64,000 bases of DNA from Dyella_B sp035690825 (GCF_051954575.1 NZ_JBQCHP010000048.1:1-64000); one strand, 5' to 3'; positions 36,980 to 45,858 are shown, counted from the first letter of the stretch. Made by a program: numbers and translations. The notes: generated from the letters alone by a model not told the origin.

Positions 36980-37062
36980 AGGAGCGAGTGGAGAGGAGTG
37001 AGCAGTTCGAGAACGAGTAACCCCAGCTTTTGACTCCCTCTCACTCCTCTCCCCTCGCTCCT
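36980..37062. repeat. Long pyrimidine/purine hairpin between cysH and sat-cysC
   Basis: Arms 36980-37002 (AGGAGCGAGTGGAGAGGAGT plus GAG) and 37040-37062 are reverse complements of 23 bases with one mismatch, with a 37-base loop. No T-run. It may attenuate read-through from cysJIH into sat-cysC, or be a mobile palindrome. Confidence 0.7.
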
Positions 37063-37099
37063 AAAACAAAAGAACATTGCCCCGATTCGAGGAAACATC

Positions 37100-38845
37100 A
37101 TGAAAGCCCTGGCCGCCGAAATTGTTTTGGCCGAACACGATGCATTGGTTGCGCCGCATGGCGGCGCGCTGCGCGAGCTGTACCTTCCCGCCGCCGAAGC
37201 CGAAGCGCTCAAGCGACATAGCGCCTCGCTGCCGCAATGGACGCTCAACCAGCGTCAACTGTGCGACCTGGAACTGCTGCTCAACGGCGGTTTTTCGCCT
37301 TTGCAGGGTTTCCTGGGGCGCGGCGACTACGATCGCGTCGTGCACGACATGCGGCTGGCCGACGGCACGCTGTGGCCGATCCCGATCACACTCGACGTGG
37401 ACGAAGCCTTCGCCGCGCGGCTGCCGGAAAACGCGCAGATCAGCCTCAACGACATCCAGGGCACGCCGCTGGCGGTGTTGACGGTGGAAGATGTGTATTT
37501 TCCCGACCGCATCGCCGAAGCGCAGCACGTGTTCGGCACCACCGACCGCACACATCCCGGTGTGGCCGAGCTGCTGGATCGCACCGGCTCGGTGTATTTG
37601 GGTGGCCGCGTGCAAGGCATCCAGCCGCCGGCGCATTACGATTTCAGCGCGCTGCGCCAGAGCCCGCGCGAACTGCGCGACTGGTTCCACCAACACGGCT
37701 GGCACCGCATCGTGGCGTTCCAGACGCGCAACCCGATGCATCGTGCGCACCGCGAACTGACCTTGCGCGCAGCCGAACAGGTCGGCGCGAAACTGCTGAT
37801 CCAGCCTTCGGTGGGACGCACCAAGCCCGGCGACGTCGACCACTACACGCGCGTACGCTGCTATAAGGCGCTGCTGGAACATTATCCGCGCGACCACGCC
37901 ACGCTCTCGCTGCTGCCGCTGGCGATGCGCATGGGCGGCCCGCGCGAGGCCTTGTGGCACGCGATCATCCGCAAGAACTACGGTGCCAGCCATTTCATCG
38001 TCGGGCGCGACCATGCCGGCCCCGGCAAGGACGCGAACGGCAAGCCGTTCTACGATCCGTATGCCGCGCAGGAACTGTTGGCCAAGCACGAGAAGGAACT
38101 CGGCATCGAGATCGTGCCGTTCCCTGCCATGGTCTACGTCGCCAACCGCGACGTCTACGTGCCGCAGACCGAGGTGCTGCCTGGCGACGAAGTGCGCGAC
38201 ATCTCCGGCACCGAACTGCGCCGCCGCCTGCAGCAAGGCGACACCATACCGGAGTGGTTTACCTTTCCGGATGTCGTGAAGATCTTGCGTGAGCGCCACC
38301 CAGCGCAGGCCCGCCAGGGATTTGCATTATTTTTCACTGGCCTCTCGGGCTCGGGCAAATCGACTCTGGCGCAGGCTGTACTGGCGCGCCTGCTGGAAAC
38401 CAGCAGCCGGCCCGTCACGGTGCTGGATGGCGATGAAGTGCGGCGCCACCTGTCCAAAGGCCTGGGGTTTTCGCGCGAAGACCGGGACGCGAACATCACG
38501 CGCATCGGCTTTGTCGCCAGCGAAGTAGTGCGTCATGGCGGCATCGTGATCTGCGCGCCGATCGCGCCTTACGACGGCGCGCGCAGCGAGGCACGGCAGT
38601 TGGTGGAAGCGCACGGACGCTTCGTGGAAGTCCATGTTTCCACCCCGCTGGAAGTATGCGAAACCCGTGATCGCAAAGGCCTCTACGCCGCGGCACGTGC
38701 CGGCAAGATCAAAGGCTTTACCGGCATCGACGATCCCTATGAAGTACCTGCGACGCCGGAGCTGCGCGTCGATACCAGCCAGGTAACGGTGAACGAAGCG
38801 GCGGGCAAGGTGTTCGATTGGCTGGTCAGCCAGGCCTTGGTGTAA
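37100..38845 (+). CDS. Bifunctional sulfate adenylyltransferase / APS kinase
   Basis: A 581-residue fusion. Residues 1-395 are an ATP sulfurylase of the single-chain Sat type (unrelated to CysDN), with FQTRNPMHRAHREL near residue 208 and VGRDHAGPG near 302. Residues 405-581 are APS kinase, with P-loop FFTGLSGSGKST near 413 and DGDEVRRHLSKGLGFSREDR after it. It turns sulfate into APS and then PAPS for CysH. The sulfurylase-then-kinase order is the bacterial (Aquifex-like) arrangement, opposite to animal PAPSS. GAGGAA precedes the start. Confidence 0.95.
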   Translation: MKALAAEIVLAEHDALVAPHGGALRELYLPAAEAEALKRHSASLPQWTLNQRQLCDLELLLNGGFSPLQGFLGRGDYDRVVHDMRLADGTLWPIPITLDVDEAFAARLPENAQISLNDIQGTPLAVLTVEDVYFPDRIAEAQHVFGTTDRTHPGVAELLDRTGSVYLGGRVQGIQPPAHYDFSALRQSPRELRDWFHQHGWHRIVAFQTRNPMHRAHRELTLRAAEQVGAKLLIQPSVGRTKPGDVDHYTRVRCYKALLEHYPRDHATLSLLPLAMRMGGPREALWHAIIRKNYGASHFIVGRDHAGPGKDANGKPFYDPYAAQELLAKHEKELGIEIVPFPAMVYVANRDVYVPQTEVLPGDEVRDISGTELRRRLQQGDTIPEWFTFPDVVKILRERHPAQARQGFALFFTGLSGSGKSTLAQAVLARLLETSSRPVTVLDGDEVRRHLSKGLGFSREDRDANITRIGFVASEVVRHGGIVICAPIAPYDGARSEARQLVEAHGRFVEVHVSTPLEVCETRDRKGLYAAARAGKIKGFTGIDDPYEVPATPELRVDTSQVTVNEAAGKVFDWLVSQALV

Positions 38846-38851
38846 GCAACA

Positions 38852-38891
38852 AACGCCGCTTTCTCCCGCCATGGCGGGAGAAAGCGGCGTT
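38852..38891. terminator. Perfect 40-bp palindrome, bidirectional terminator
   Basis: AACGCCGCTTTCTCCCGCCA followed immediately by its exact reverse complement. It sits between sat-cysC (+) and the DUF4019 gene (-), whose 3' ends face each other. The stem contains TTTCTCCC/GGGAGAAA rather than ending in a T-run. Confidence 0.75.
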
Positions 38892-38902
38892 CGACCTTGT
38901 GA

Positions 38903-39409
38903 TTATTTGCCTGGTGCCGGCTGCGCCGGTGCGGTGGCTGGCTTGGCATGATCGGCGGGCGCGCCTTGCGGTTTCGCCTCGCGCACCACGTAGCCGATCG
39001 GCTGCCAGTCGGAAGAAGTTTTCGCCATCGATACGGTTTCCACCGTCATCGCCTTGGCGAACCTGGTTGCGTACACCACGTTGAGATACTCGCCGGCAGG
39101 CAAGCCTTGCGGATTGTCGATCTTGCTCACGGCGACCCAGTTTCGCTCCTGCTGACCACCGACCGCGTTGCGCAGATTGCCGACATATTTGCCCCAATCT
39201 GCTTGCGTGACGCTCTTCTGCATCGCGGGGCTGCTGGCTTTCCACATGGCATCCGCGTCGCCGGCGTCTGCCCTGACCACCCACTTGCCCGCGGTGGCGA
39301 CGGCCTTGTCCAGATTGAGGCTTTGCGCCATCGCGGCACTGCCGCCAAGCAGCATAGCCGCTGTCGCCACGACGACGATCATGCGTTTGTTCGCGATCTT
39401 ATGTTCCAT
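38903..39409 (-). CDS. Exported DUF4019 protein
   Basis: A 168-residue protein with a signal peptide (MIVVVATAAMLLGGSAAMA) and one DUF4019 domain: WVVRADAGDADAMWKASSP, WGKYVGNLRNAVG and VVYATRFAKAMTVETVSM. The tail is Pro/Ala-rich (KPATAPAQPAPGK). DUF4019 proteins are exported and of unknown function, common in Xanthomonadales. AGGAG precedes the start. Nothing links it to sulfur metabolism except position. Confidence 0.8.
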   Translation of the reverse strand: MEHKIANKRMIVVVATAAMLLGGSAAMAQSLNLDKAVATAGKWVVRADAGDADAMWKASSPAMQKSVTQADWGKYVGNLRNAVGGQQERNWVAVSKIDNPQGLPAGEYLNVVYATRFAKAMTVETVSMAKTSSDWQPIGYVVREAKPQGAPADHAKPATAPAQPAPGK

Positions 39410-39520
39410 AGTGCGTTCTCCTGAATTACGCCGCAAAAATCGCTCACCAGGGTTGCGAAAGCTCACATCCATGGATGTGAATGCTTAAATTCTAGCCGCA
39501 GTTCGCTACGTTCTCGCTAA

Positions 39521-39545
39521 GTTCAGACGTAAACATTTTCTGAAC
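39521..39545. promoter_or_regulatory. Inverted repeat upstream of the pectinesterase-like gene
   Basis: GTTCAGA-N11-TCTGAAC, perfect 7-bp arms with an 11-bp AT-rich spacer, in the 287-base gap between the DUF4019 gene and the pectinesterase-like gene. Operator-like geometry; the cognate regulator is unknown. No other element in the gap is clear to me. Confidence 0.4.
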
Positions 39546-39696
39546 GCAACATTGTGCTATTCATCACTATTCGGCGCAGAACGAAGCGTACGCTGGCCTC
39601 GCGCTGCCGGAGCGAAGGCTGCGAATGGGGTTCTCCCAAGGAATCAATGGATAGACCTGTCCGGCCAGGTCCGCTACGGATGAGGAGGATGTCAAC

Positions 39697-40842
39697 ATGC
39701 TTCGACATACACGCTTCAGCCTAACTGTTTTTTCCTCATGGCTCGCCACCATCTTGCTGCTGGCGGCTGCGATTGCTCTGCAAGGAGCCATGCCTGCCAC
39801 GGCGACAGCCCAGTCAACCGCCTCCCCTGCAATCGCCCCGGAATGCAGTAACGGCGCGGGGAGTCCGGGCGGCGTTTTAGTCAGCGACATGGTGACGGTA
39901 AAGCAAGACGGCACGGGCGACTTCAAAACCATTTCCGATGCGATCGCCTCGGCGACCGATAATTCGGACGGAACCAAGGGCTATTATTTGATACACGTTA
40001 CCGCGGGCACGTACAAGGAGAAGGTCTCAATTCCCAAAGACAAGAAATATCTCATGCTTTTGGGCGATGGCATCGGAAAAACCATCATTACCTATGATGA
40101 CTCAACCGCCAAGCTTGGCATGACCACCTTTGAATCCGCCACCTTGGCTGTTGTGAGCCCGAACTTCATTGGGGTTGATTTTACGGTGGAAAACACAGCG
40201 GGCGCAGGCCCCAACAAAGCCGTCGCTATGCGCAGTGGAGCAGATTTGTCGGCCTTTTACTGTGTGGAAATCAAAGGCGACAACGGCACGCTCTATGCGC
40301 ACTCACTGCGCCAGTTTTACAAGGATTGCGTTATCTACGGCTCGGTCGACACCGTGTTCGGTAACGCTGCAGCGGTGTTTCAGGACGACTCACTGATCGC
40401 CACCAAACCGGCCACCGGGCAGCAGGTCATACTTACTGCCCAGGGGCGCACTGATCCTAATCAGAACACAGGTTTTGTGTTCCAAGGCGCCACGGTGACC
40501 AAAGCAGCCGACTTCCCTGTTGGTGCCACTGTCTTTCTTGGCCGCCCATGGAAGGCTTACGCCCGCACCGTATTCATGCAGTCACAACTTGATGGCGTTA
40601 TCGATCCAGCTGGCTGGACGACGAATGGACTGCTTGATGTTGATGGGTTAGAGGGGACAATAACCGGCTATTTCGGCGAATACGCCAATACCGGTGCCGG
40701 ATCAGACACCACCTACCGCGTGAACTGGCTGGCGCGTCACGACCTGACCCAAGCGGAAGCGCAACAGTTCACGGTCAGCAACTTCATTCTTGGAGACATG
40801 TGGCTGCCAGGTACCGGAGTTCCTTACCAAAGCGGGTTGTAG
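39697..40842 (+). CDS. Plant-type pectin methylesterase homologue, active site altered
   Basis: A 381-residue secreted CE8 protein with a long signal region (to about residue 38). Plant-like blocks run through it: TAQGRTDPNQNTG, HSLRQFYKDC, FLGRPWKAY and the GEYANTGAGS region. Compared with the carrot enzyme numbering, Asp157 (here Asp218 in SVDTVFGNAA) and Arg225 (Arg283 in LGRPW) are kept, but Gln113 is Lys174 (PNKAVAMR), Gln135 is Asn196 and the general acid Asp136 is Gly197 (GDNGTLY). Loss of methylesterase activity is therefore expected. Codons look less GC-rich than those of neighbours, which fits transfer. GAGGAGG precedes the start. It sits between sat-cysC and cysB. Confidence 0.88.
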   Translation: MLRHTRFSLTVFSSWLATILLLAAAIALQGAMPATATAQSTASPAIAPECSNGAGSPGGVLVSDMVTVKQDGTGDFKTISDAIASATDNSDGTKGYYLIHVTAGTYKEKVSIPKDKKYLMLLGDGIGKTIITYDDSTAKLGMTTFESATLAVVSPNFIGVDFTVENTAGAGPNKAVAMRSGADLSAFYCVEIKGDNGTLYAHSLRQFYKDCVIYGSVDTVFGNAAAVFQDDSLIATKPATGQQVILTAQGRTDPNQNTGFVFQGATVTKAADFPVGATVFLGRPWKAYARTVFMQSQLDGVIDPAGWTTNGLLDVDGLEGTITGYFGEYANTGAGSDTTYRVNWLARHDLTQAEAQQFTVSNFILGDMWLPGTGVPYQSGL

Positions 40843-40905
40843 TCAATGAATGCAAACAACCACCGGAACCAACGCAAAAGGTGGATTTAAACCGCGCGGA
40901 CTGCC

Positions 40906-41913
40906 TCAGGCCGCGCGATTTACCGTACGCCGTGTACCGCGTTGCTGCAGATCGCTCCACAGCGGCGGCGAAGGCCAGTTCGGCTCGGCGTGCCCGGCCA
41001 CCACGCGGCGCAGTTCCGCCTCGTCGATCTGCGGCGCCACCAGGCGCGCGAACTGCGCCACGTAGCTGCGCAGCACGTGGTCTCGGCGCAGCACCATCCA
41101 GCTGGTGCAGACCGGTAGCAGGCTGTCGATATTCAGCGCGACCAACTCGCGGGCGTCCGCCGGGATGATCGCCATCTCGGCCAGGATGCCCACGCCCAGG
41201 CCGGCGAGCACATAGGTCTTGATCAGGTCCGCATCGGCCGAGGTGCAGGCGATGCGCGGAGTAAGCGCCGCGGCGGCAAAGGCGCGGCGCAGCGAGGATT
41301 CCGGCTGCAGCGAGGATTCGTAGCTGACCAGCGGGTACTCCGCCAGATCCTCGATGCGCAGCGGCCGGTTCAGCTTGGCCAGGGGATGGCCCTGCGGCAC
41401 CACCGCGCGGCGGTACCAGCGGAACAACGGTACGGCGATGCCGCCTTCCGGCGCCTGGCCGCTGGTGCTGACCACGGCCAGGTCCACCTCGCCGCTTTCG
41501 AACAGGCTGATGATGCGCCCCTCGCCCTGCGGGCGAATGTGTACGCCCAGCTCCGGGTAGTGCTGTTTCAAGCGAGCGATCGCCTCCGGCAGCACGAAGC
41601 GCGCCTGGGTGTGCGTGGTGGCCACCGACAGCTCGCCTTGCGCCTCTTCACGCAGGTTGGCGGCCAGCGCGCGGATGTTGCGCGCCTCGTGCAGGATGGT
41701 GCGTGCGCGTTCCAGCACCTGGACGCCGGCCGGCGTGACCGCATCCAGGCTCTTGCCGCGGCGGGTGAACACCTGGAAACCGAGCTCGCCTTCCAGTTGC
41801 TTGAGCTGCTTGCTGATGCCGGACTGGGTGGCGTGGACGTTGTCGGCGGCGAGGGTGATGTTGAGGCCGGCGTCGGCGATGGCGACGATGTAGCGCAATT
41901 GCGTGAGGGTCAT
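40906..41913 (-). CDS. cysB: CysB-type LysR transcriptional regulator
   Basis: A 335-residue LysR regulator. The HTH occupies residues 18-38 (LAADNVHATQSGISKQLKQL); the block ATTHTQARFVLPEAI near residue 100 and the FRWYRRAVVPQGHPL segment are specific to the CysB/Cbl group, which senses N-acetylserine or sulfate and controls cysteine biosynthesis. It is divergent from cysG, and the 305 bases between them (41914-42218) hold site 3 of the sulfur motif and no gene. The C-terminal about 20 residues are basic and not conserved. GGAG precedes the start. Confidence 0.9.
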   Translation of the reverse strand: MTLTQLRYIVAIADAGLNITLAADNVHATQSGISKQLKQLEGELGFQVFTRRGKSLDAVTPAGVQVLERARTILHEARNIRALAANLREEAQGELSVATTHTQARFVLPEAIARLKQHYPELGVHIRPQGEGRIISLFESGEVDLAVVSTSGQAPEGGIAVPLFRWYRRAVVPQGHPLAKLNRPLRIEDLAEYPLVSYESSLQPESSLRRAFAAAALTPRIACTSADADLIKTYVLAGLGVGILAEMAIIPADARELVALNIDSLLPVCTSWMVLRRDHVLRSYVAQFARLVAPQIDEAELRRVVAGHAEPNWPSPPLWSDLQQRGTRRTVNRAA

Positions 41914-42066
41914 GAGATCGGCTCCAGGATGAAAGGCATGCAGGGGTGTGCTCGGCGCATGGCAAAGCGCATACAGCTCGCGAAGCACCCTGAACGACGT
42001 TTCATCACGATCCCCACACAAATACCGGTCCTGTTACCGGTCGTCACTGGACCTTAACACAGCGGT

Positions 42067-42089
42067 ATTTGGACGTCTATACATCTAAA
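42067..42089. promoter_or_regulatory. Sulfur-gene motif, site 3, between cysB and cysG
   Basis: ATTTGGACGTCTATACATCT plus AAA, sharing the first 13 bases exactly with site 2 (32717-32739). Three 8-bp units can be read: GGACGTCT, ATACATCT and a decayed AAAAATCC. It is 154 bases from the cysB start and 130 from the cysG start. Confidence 0.6.
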
Positions 42090-42218
42090 AATCCATTTCG
42101 CGTTATGAAAAAGCCTATGCCGTGCAGGCATATCTTCCCGCCCAGCGGCCATTTCCATGGGCACGCCCGAAAGCGCTAGCGTGGATCATCTGACTGCGTT
42201 TTCCGGAACCTGAAGCCC

Positions 42219-43658
42219 ATGCTTTATCCCTTGTTTGCCGATTTGAACGATCGCCACGTGCTGGTGGTGGGCGGCGGCGACGTGGCGGCCCGGAAAACGG
42301 CCATGCTGCTCAAGGCTGGCGCCCGGGTCACGGTAGGCGCACCGGTACTGGCGCCGGAGTTGCGCGAATGGGTACAGCAGGGGCGCATCGCCTACAAACC
42401 CGGCGCGTATCGATCCGACTGGCTCGACGGCACCTGGCTGGTGATCGCCGCCACGCGTTCACGTCCGCTCAACGCGCGTATCGCCGCCGATGGACAGGCC
42501 AGGCAACGACTGGTCAACGTCGTGGATGATGCGGCGCTATCCAGCTTTCAGGTGCCGGCGCTGATCGATCGCTCGCCTTTGCTGGTAGCCATCTCCAGCG
42601 GCGGCGCGGCGCCGATGCTGGCGCGCCGCCTGCGCGAACGGATCGAAAGCCTGCTGGATCCGGCATGGGGTTCGTTGCTGCAACTTGCGCAGCGCTATCG
42701 CGCGCGCATCCGCACGCGCCATGCGGACCTCGCTGCACGCCGCCGCTTTTATGACTGGCTGCATGACGGTCCTGTGCACGCACAACTTCGCGCCGCGCGG
42801 CCTGCGCATGCGGAACATCGGTTGGTCACTGCACTATCGGATGCTGCAGCACCGGCAGCGAGCGGCTCCGTCGCACTGGTGGGCGCCGGTCCCGGCGATC
42901 CTGGCCTGCTGACATTGCGTGCCTTGCGCGCCCTGAACGAAGCCGACGTGATCCTGCACGACGCGCTCATCAGCGAACCCATTCTCGATCTCGCGCGTCG
43001 CGATGCCGTGCGCATCGCCGTCGGCAAGCGCGCGGGTGGCATGCATACACCGCAAGATTCGATTCATGCTTTGATGCTCGAACATGCGCAGGCAGGAAAG
43101 CGCGTCGTACGCCTGAAGGGCGGCGATCCGTTCGTGTTCGGGCGCGGCGGTGAAGAACTGGATGTTCTGCGCGAGCACGGCATCGCCTATGAAATCGTGC
43201 CCGGCATTACTGCCGCCGTCGCGTGCGCGGCGTACAGCGGCGTGCCGTTGACGCATCGCGGGCATGCGCAATCGGTGCGACTGGTGACCGCGCATGGCCA
43301 ATCATCGTCGAACACACTCGATTGGCGCGAGCTGGCGCAAGAGCGGCAAACCTTGGCGATCTACATGGGCGTGGGGCAGCTTGAAGAACTCACCGCACAA
43401 CTCATCGCGCACGGCCGCGCTGCGAGCACGCCGTTTGCCTTGATCGAAAACGGAACGCTACCGCAACAGCGCACGCTCACCGGCGTGCTCGGCGATCTGC
43501 CGGCGCTCGCAGCACGCCATGCGATTGAAGCGCCCGCCTTGCTCATCCTGGGCGAAGTGGCGGCACAGGCCGATAGTTCGCATTGGTTCGGCGAGCTGCT
43601 GGGCGAATCACGTTCGCAAACCGCCGTGCCGCCCGCTGTCCTGGCTGACGCGGCATGA
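42219..43658 (+). CDS. cysG: Siroheme synthase CysG (trifunctional)
   Basis: A 479-residue enzyme. Residues 1-200 are the precorrin-2 dehydrogenase/ferrochelatase part (LVVGGGDVAARKTAMLL; SSGGAAPMLARRLRE with the conserved Ser). Residues 215-465 are uroporphyrinogen-III C-methyltransferase (LVGAGPGDPGLLTLRALR; RLKGGDPFVFGRGGEE; SGVPLTHRGHA). It makes the siroheme that CysI needs. Regulation by CysB from the divergent gene is expected. A terminator follows. Confidence 0.95.
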   Translation: MLYPLFADLNDRHVLVVGGGDVAARKTAMLLKAGARVTVGAPVLAPELREWVQQGRIAYKPGAYRSDWLDGTWLVIAATRSRPLNARIAADGQARQRLVNVVDDAALSSFQVPALIDRSPLLVAISSGGAAPMLARRLRERIESLLDPAWGSLLQLAQRYRARIRTRHADLAARRRFYDWLHDGPVHAQLRAARPAHAEHRLVTALSDAAAPAASGSVALVGAGPGDPGLLTLRALRALNEADVILHDALISEPILDLARRDAVRIAVGKRAGGMHTPQDSIHALMLEHAQAGKRVVRLKGGDPFVFGRGGEELDVLREHGIAYEIVPGITAAVACAAYSGVPLTHRGHAQSVRLVTAHGQSSSNTLDWRELAQERQTLAIYMGVGQLEELTAQLIAHGRAASTPFALIENGTLPQQRTLTGVLGDLPALAARHAIEAPALLILGEVAAQADSSHWFGELLGESRSQTAVPPAVLADAA

Positions 43659-43788
43659 CCGCCGCCGCGGACGCCCAGCAGCTTTCCCCGAGGGCTGGCG
43701 TACCGTGAAGCCGCACCTGCGTTTATTACGGTTCAGTAACACGCAGCACTGAAACAATCCCGCGCAAGCCTCTGTTGACACACGGGAT

Positions 43789-43824
43789 GGGCCGCCATGG
43801 CACGATGGCGGCCCGCTTTCTTTT
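43789..43824 (+). terminator. Rho-independent terminator after cysG
   Basis: Stem GGGCCGCCAT / ATGGCGGCCC with a 6-base loop, then TTTCTTTT. It lies 130 bases past the cysG stop. The sequence between stop codon and stem, and from the stem to 43932, has no gene I can support. Confidence 0.85.
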
Positions 43825-43932
43825 CGCTAATTTGTTGTAAATCCATCACATACAGGAGTAAATCCGCCCTGAGCCCCGCCGCATGGGCGACAACCGATTC
43901 ATGTCAATCACGTTACAGTCCGTATCCCCTGG

Positions 43933-45858
43933 ATGAGCCGGGTATCGGACCGCATGGCTTTCGTTTCCTCCACGCTGCTATCAAGACGCTCCGCCGCCGC
44001 ACGCACCGCCCTGGTGCTGGCGATGATGGTGGCGTTCGTGCTGCTGACCGGCTTGCTGGATGGCAACGATGGCGTGGCGGCGTCGCGGCTGCTGGCGCAG
44101 CCCGCCTTTCCGCTGGCCAATGCCATGCCCGGCCTGATGCTGGCTTTGCTATTGCTGGTGGTGACCCGGCGCATCCTGTTGTCTTTCGGGCTGGCATTCC
44201 TCGCGCAAGCCGTAATGTATGGGGTCAACGCGCTGAAGGTGTCCAACCTCGGCATGCCCTTGCTGCCGGCGGATTTCCGCATGGTGGAGCAATTGCGCAA
44301 GGGGGGCCTGCACGTGCTTGGCAGTTATCTGCCGCACAGCCCGTGGCCCTATCTCACCCTGCTCGGCGGTATCGCGCTGGTCGCCGCCATGTGGCGCTAC
44401 GAACCGCCGCTATTCGCTGCCCACACGCGCGGCATGCGCCTGACCGGTGGCGCCTTGCTGGGCGCCGTGCTGGTCACCTTGGTGCTGGGCATGCCCGGCT
44501 GGCGGCATCTCTACAACGGCCAGAAACTGTGGCTGGAACCCTGGTCGGCGTCCGCGACCACCAGCCATTCCGGCCTGGTCAGCTCGCTGGTGATGTTTCA
44601 TCTGCAGGATCGGCGCGGTAAACAGAAAGCCGACCCCGCCGCGGTGAGCAGCCTGCTGCAGAGCACCGGCGATGCGGTGCGCGCACGCATGCAGACGCCG
44701 GCCGATCCCGGCTCGGCGCTGCCGGATATCGTGGTGATCCAGAGCGAATCGTTCTTCGATCCACGCATCATGCGCGGCTACGAAAACGCCCAGCTCACAC
44801 CCAACCTTGAGCGCCTCGCCGCGCAAGGCATGAGCGGCCCGCTGCACGTGCCCACTTTCGGCGGCGGCACCATCCGTACCGAGTTCGAAGTGCTGACCGG
44901 GCTGTCCTTGCGCTATTTCGGCAATATGCAGTTCCCGTATCTGCAGATGCACGACAAGGTGGTGCCGAGCATGGTGCGCACCTTGCGCTCGCATGGCTAT
45001 GAAACGGTGGCGATCCACGGCAACGATCCCACCTTCTGGAATCGCAATACGGCGTTCAAGACGCTGGGCTTCGATCGCTTCGTATCGCAATCGAGCTTTC
45101 CCGCGAACGCGGCGATGGACGGCAAATACATGGCCGACAGCGCGATGACCGACGAGATCATGGCGCAATTGAAAGACGCCGGCCCGCCGCAGTTCCTGTT
45201 CGCGATCAGCCTAGAAGCGCACGGTCCGTACGACACCGAACCGGTCGACCGCGCCGCGCGCGACGCCATTCCCGTGCCGACCGGCATCGAGGGCAAGGAC
45301 AAGCTGGAATTGCAGAACTACCTCTATCACATGCGTCACGCCGATCAGGAACTGGGCCGCCTGGCCGACCTGCTCGCACGGCGCAGCCGTCCGACCTTGC
45401 TGCTGTTCTACGGCGACCACCTGCCCGGCCTGGTCGGCGCCTACCACACCGCCGGTTTTGCCGATGGCCAGGACATGCTGTCGCAAGCGGGCACGTGGTT
45501 GCTGATCGATCCGCGCAATCCGGGCACGCCGCAACATACCGAGATGGCGTCGTGGATGCTGCCGGGACTGCTGCTGGAACGCGCAGGCATCCATGACGAT
45601 GCGTACTTCGCGCTTACGCAGGTGTTGGCGCCGTCGCTGGCCCGGGTCACGCGCGCGCCGGGCGCCGCGCCGACTGCGCTCGATATGCAGCAAGCCCAGT
45701 TCGACAAGGACATGGCGAGCATTGCCGTGCTGCGCATGAAGGGCAAGCTCGACAAACTGTTGCCCGCAAGCCTGCTGCCGCCCAGCACCGTGGTAGCCAG
45801 GCAGGATAGCGAAGAAGAAGGCACGCGCGCGGCAGCGGCGATGGGGATGCATCGCTAA
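43933..45858 (+). CDS. LTA synthase-like sulfatase-fold phosphoglycerol/phosphoethanolamine transferase
   Basis: A 641-residue inner-membrane enzyme: about five N-terminal helices (residues 20-185) and a periplasmic alkaline-phosphatase-fold domain. IVVIQSESFFDPRIM near residue 275 and the nucleophile Thr in FGGGTIRTEFEVLTG near 313 are the LtaS/OpgB pattern; FYGDHLPGL near 493 completes the metal site. In Gram-negatives such enzymes decorate periplasmic glucans or LPS with phosphoglycerol. An alternative start is ATG 43954. Single gene; the envelope target is unknown. Confidence 0.87.
   Translation: MSRVSDRMAFVSSTLLSRRSAAARTALVLAMMVAFVLLTGLLDGNDGVAASRLLAQPAFPLANAMPGLMLALLLLVVTRRILLSFGLAFLAQAVMYGVNALKVSNLGMPLLPADFRMVEQLRKGGLHVLGSYLPHSPWPYLTLLGGIALVAAMWRYEPPLFAAHTRGMRLTGGALLGAVLVTLVLGMPGWRHLYNGQKLWLEPWSASATTSHSGLVSSLVMFHLQDRRGKQKADPAAVSSLLQSTGDAVRARMQTPADPGSALPDIVVIQSESFFDPRIMRGYENAQLTPNLERLAAQGMSGPLHVPTFGGGTIRTEFEVLTGLSLRYFGNMQFPYLQMHDKVVPSMVRTLRSHGYETVAIHGNDPTFWNRNTAFKTLGFDRFVSQSSFPANAAMDGKYMADSAMTDEIMAQLKDAGPPQFLFAISLEAHGPYDTEPVDRAARDAIPVPTGIEGKDKLELQNYLYHMRHADQELGRLADLLARRSRPTLLLFYGDHLPGLVGAYHTAGFADGQDMLSQAGTWLLIDPRNPGTPQHTEMASWMLPGLLLERAGIHDDAYFALTQVLAPSLARVTRAPGAAPTALDMQQAQFDKDMASIAVLRMKGKLDKLLPASLLPPSTVVARQDSEEEGTRAAAAMGMHR

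Noticed and set aside
39697..40842. Ordinary pectin-degradation island
   Set aside because: No pectate lyase, polygalacturonase or uronate uptake gene is nearby, and the active site is altered, so a normal pectinolytic role is not supported.
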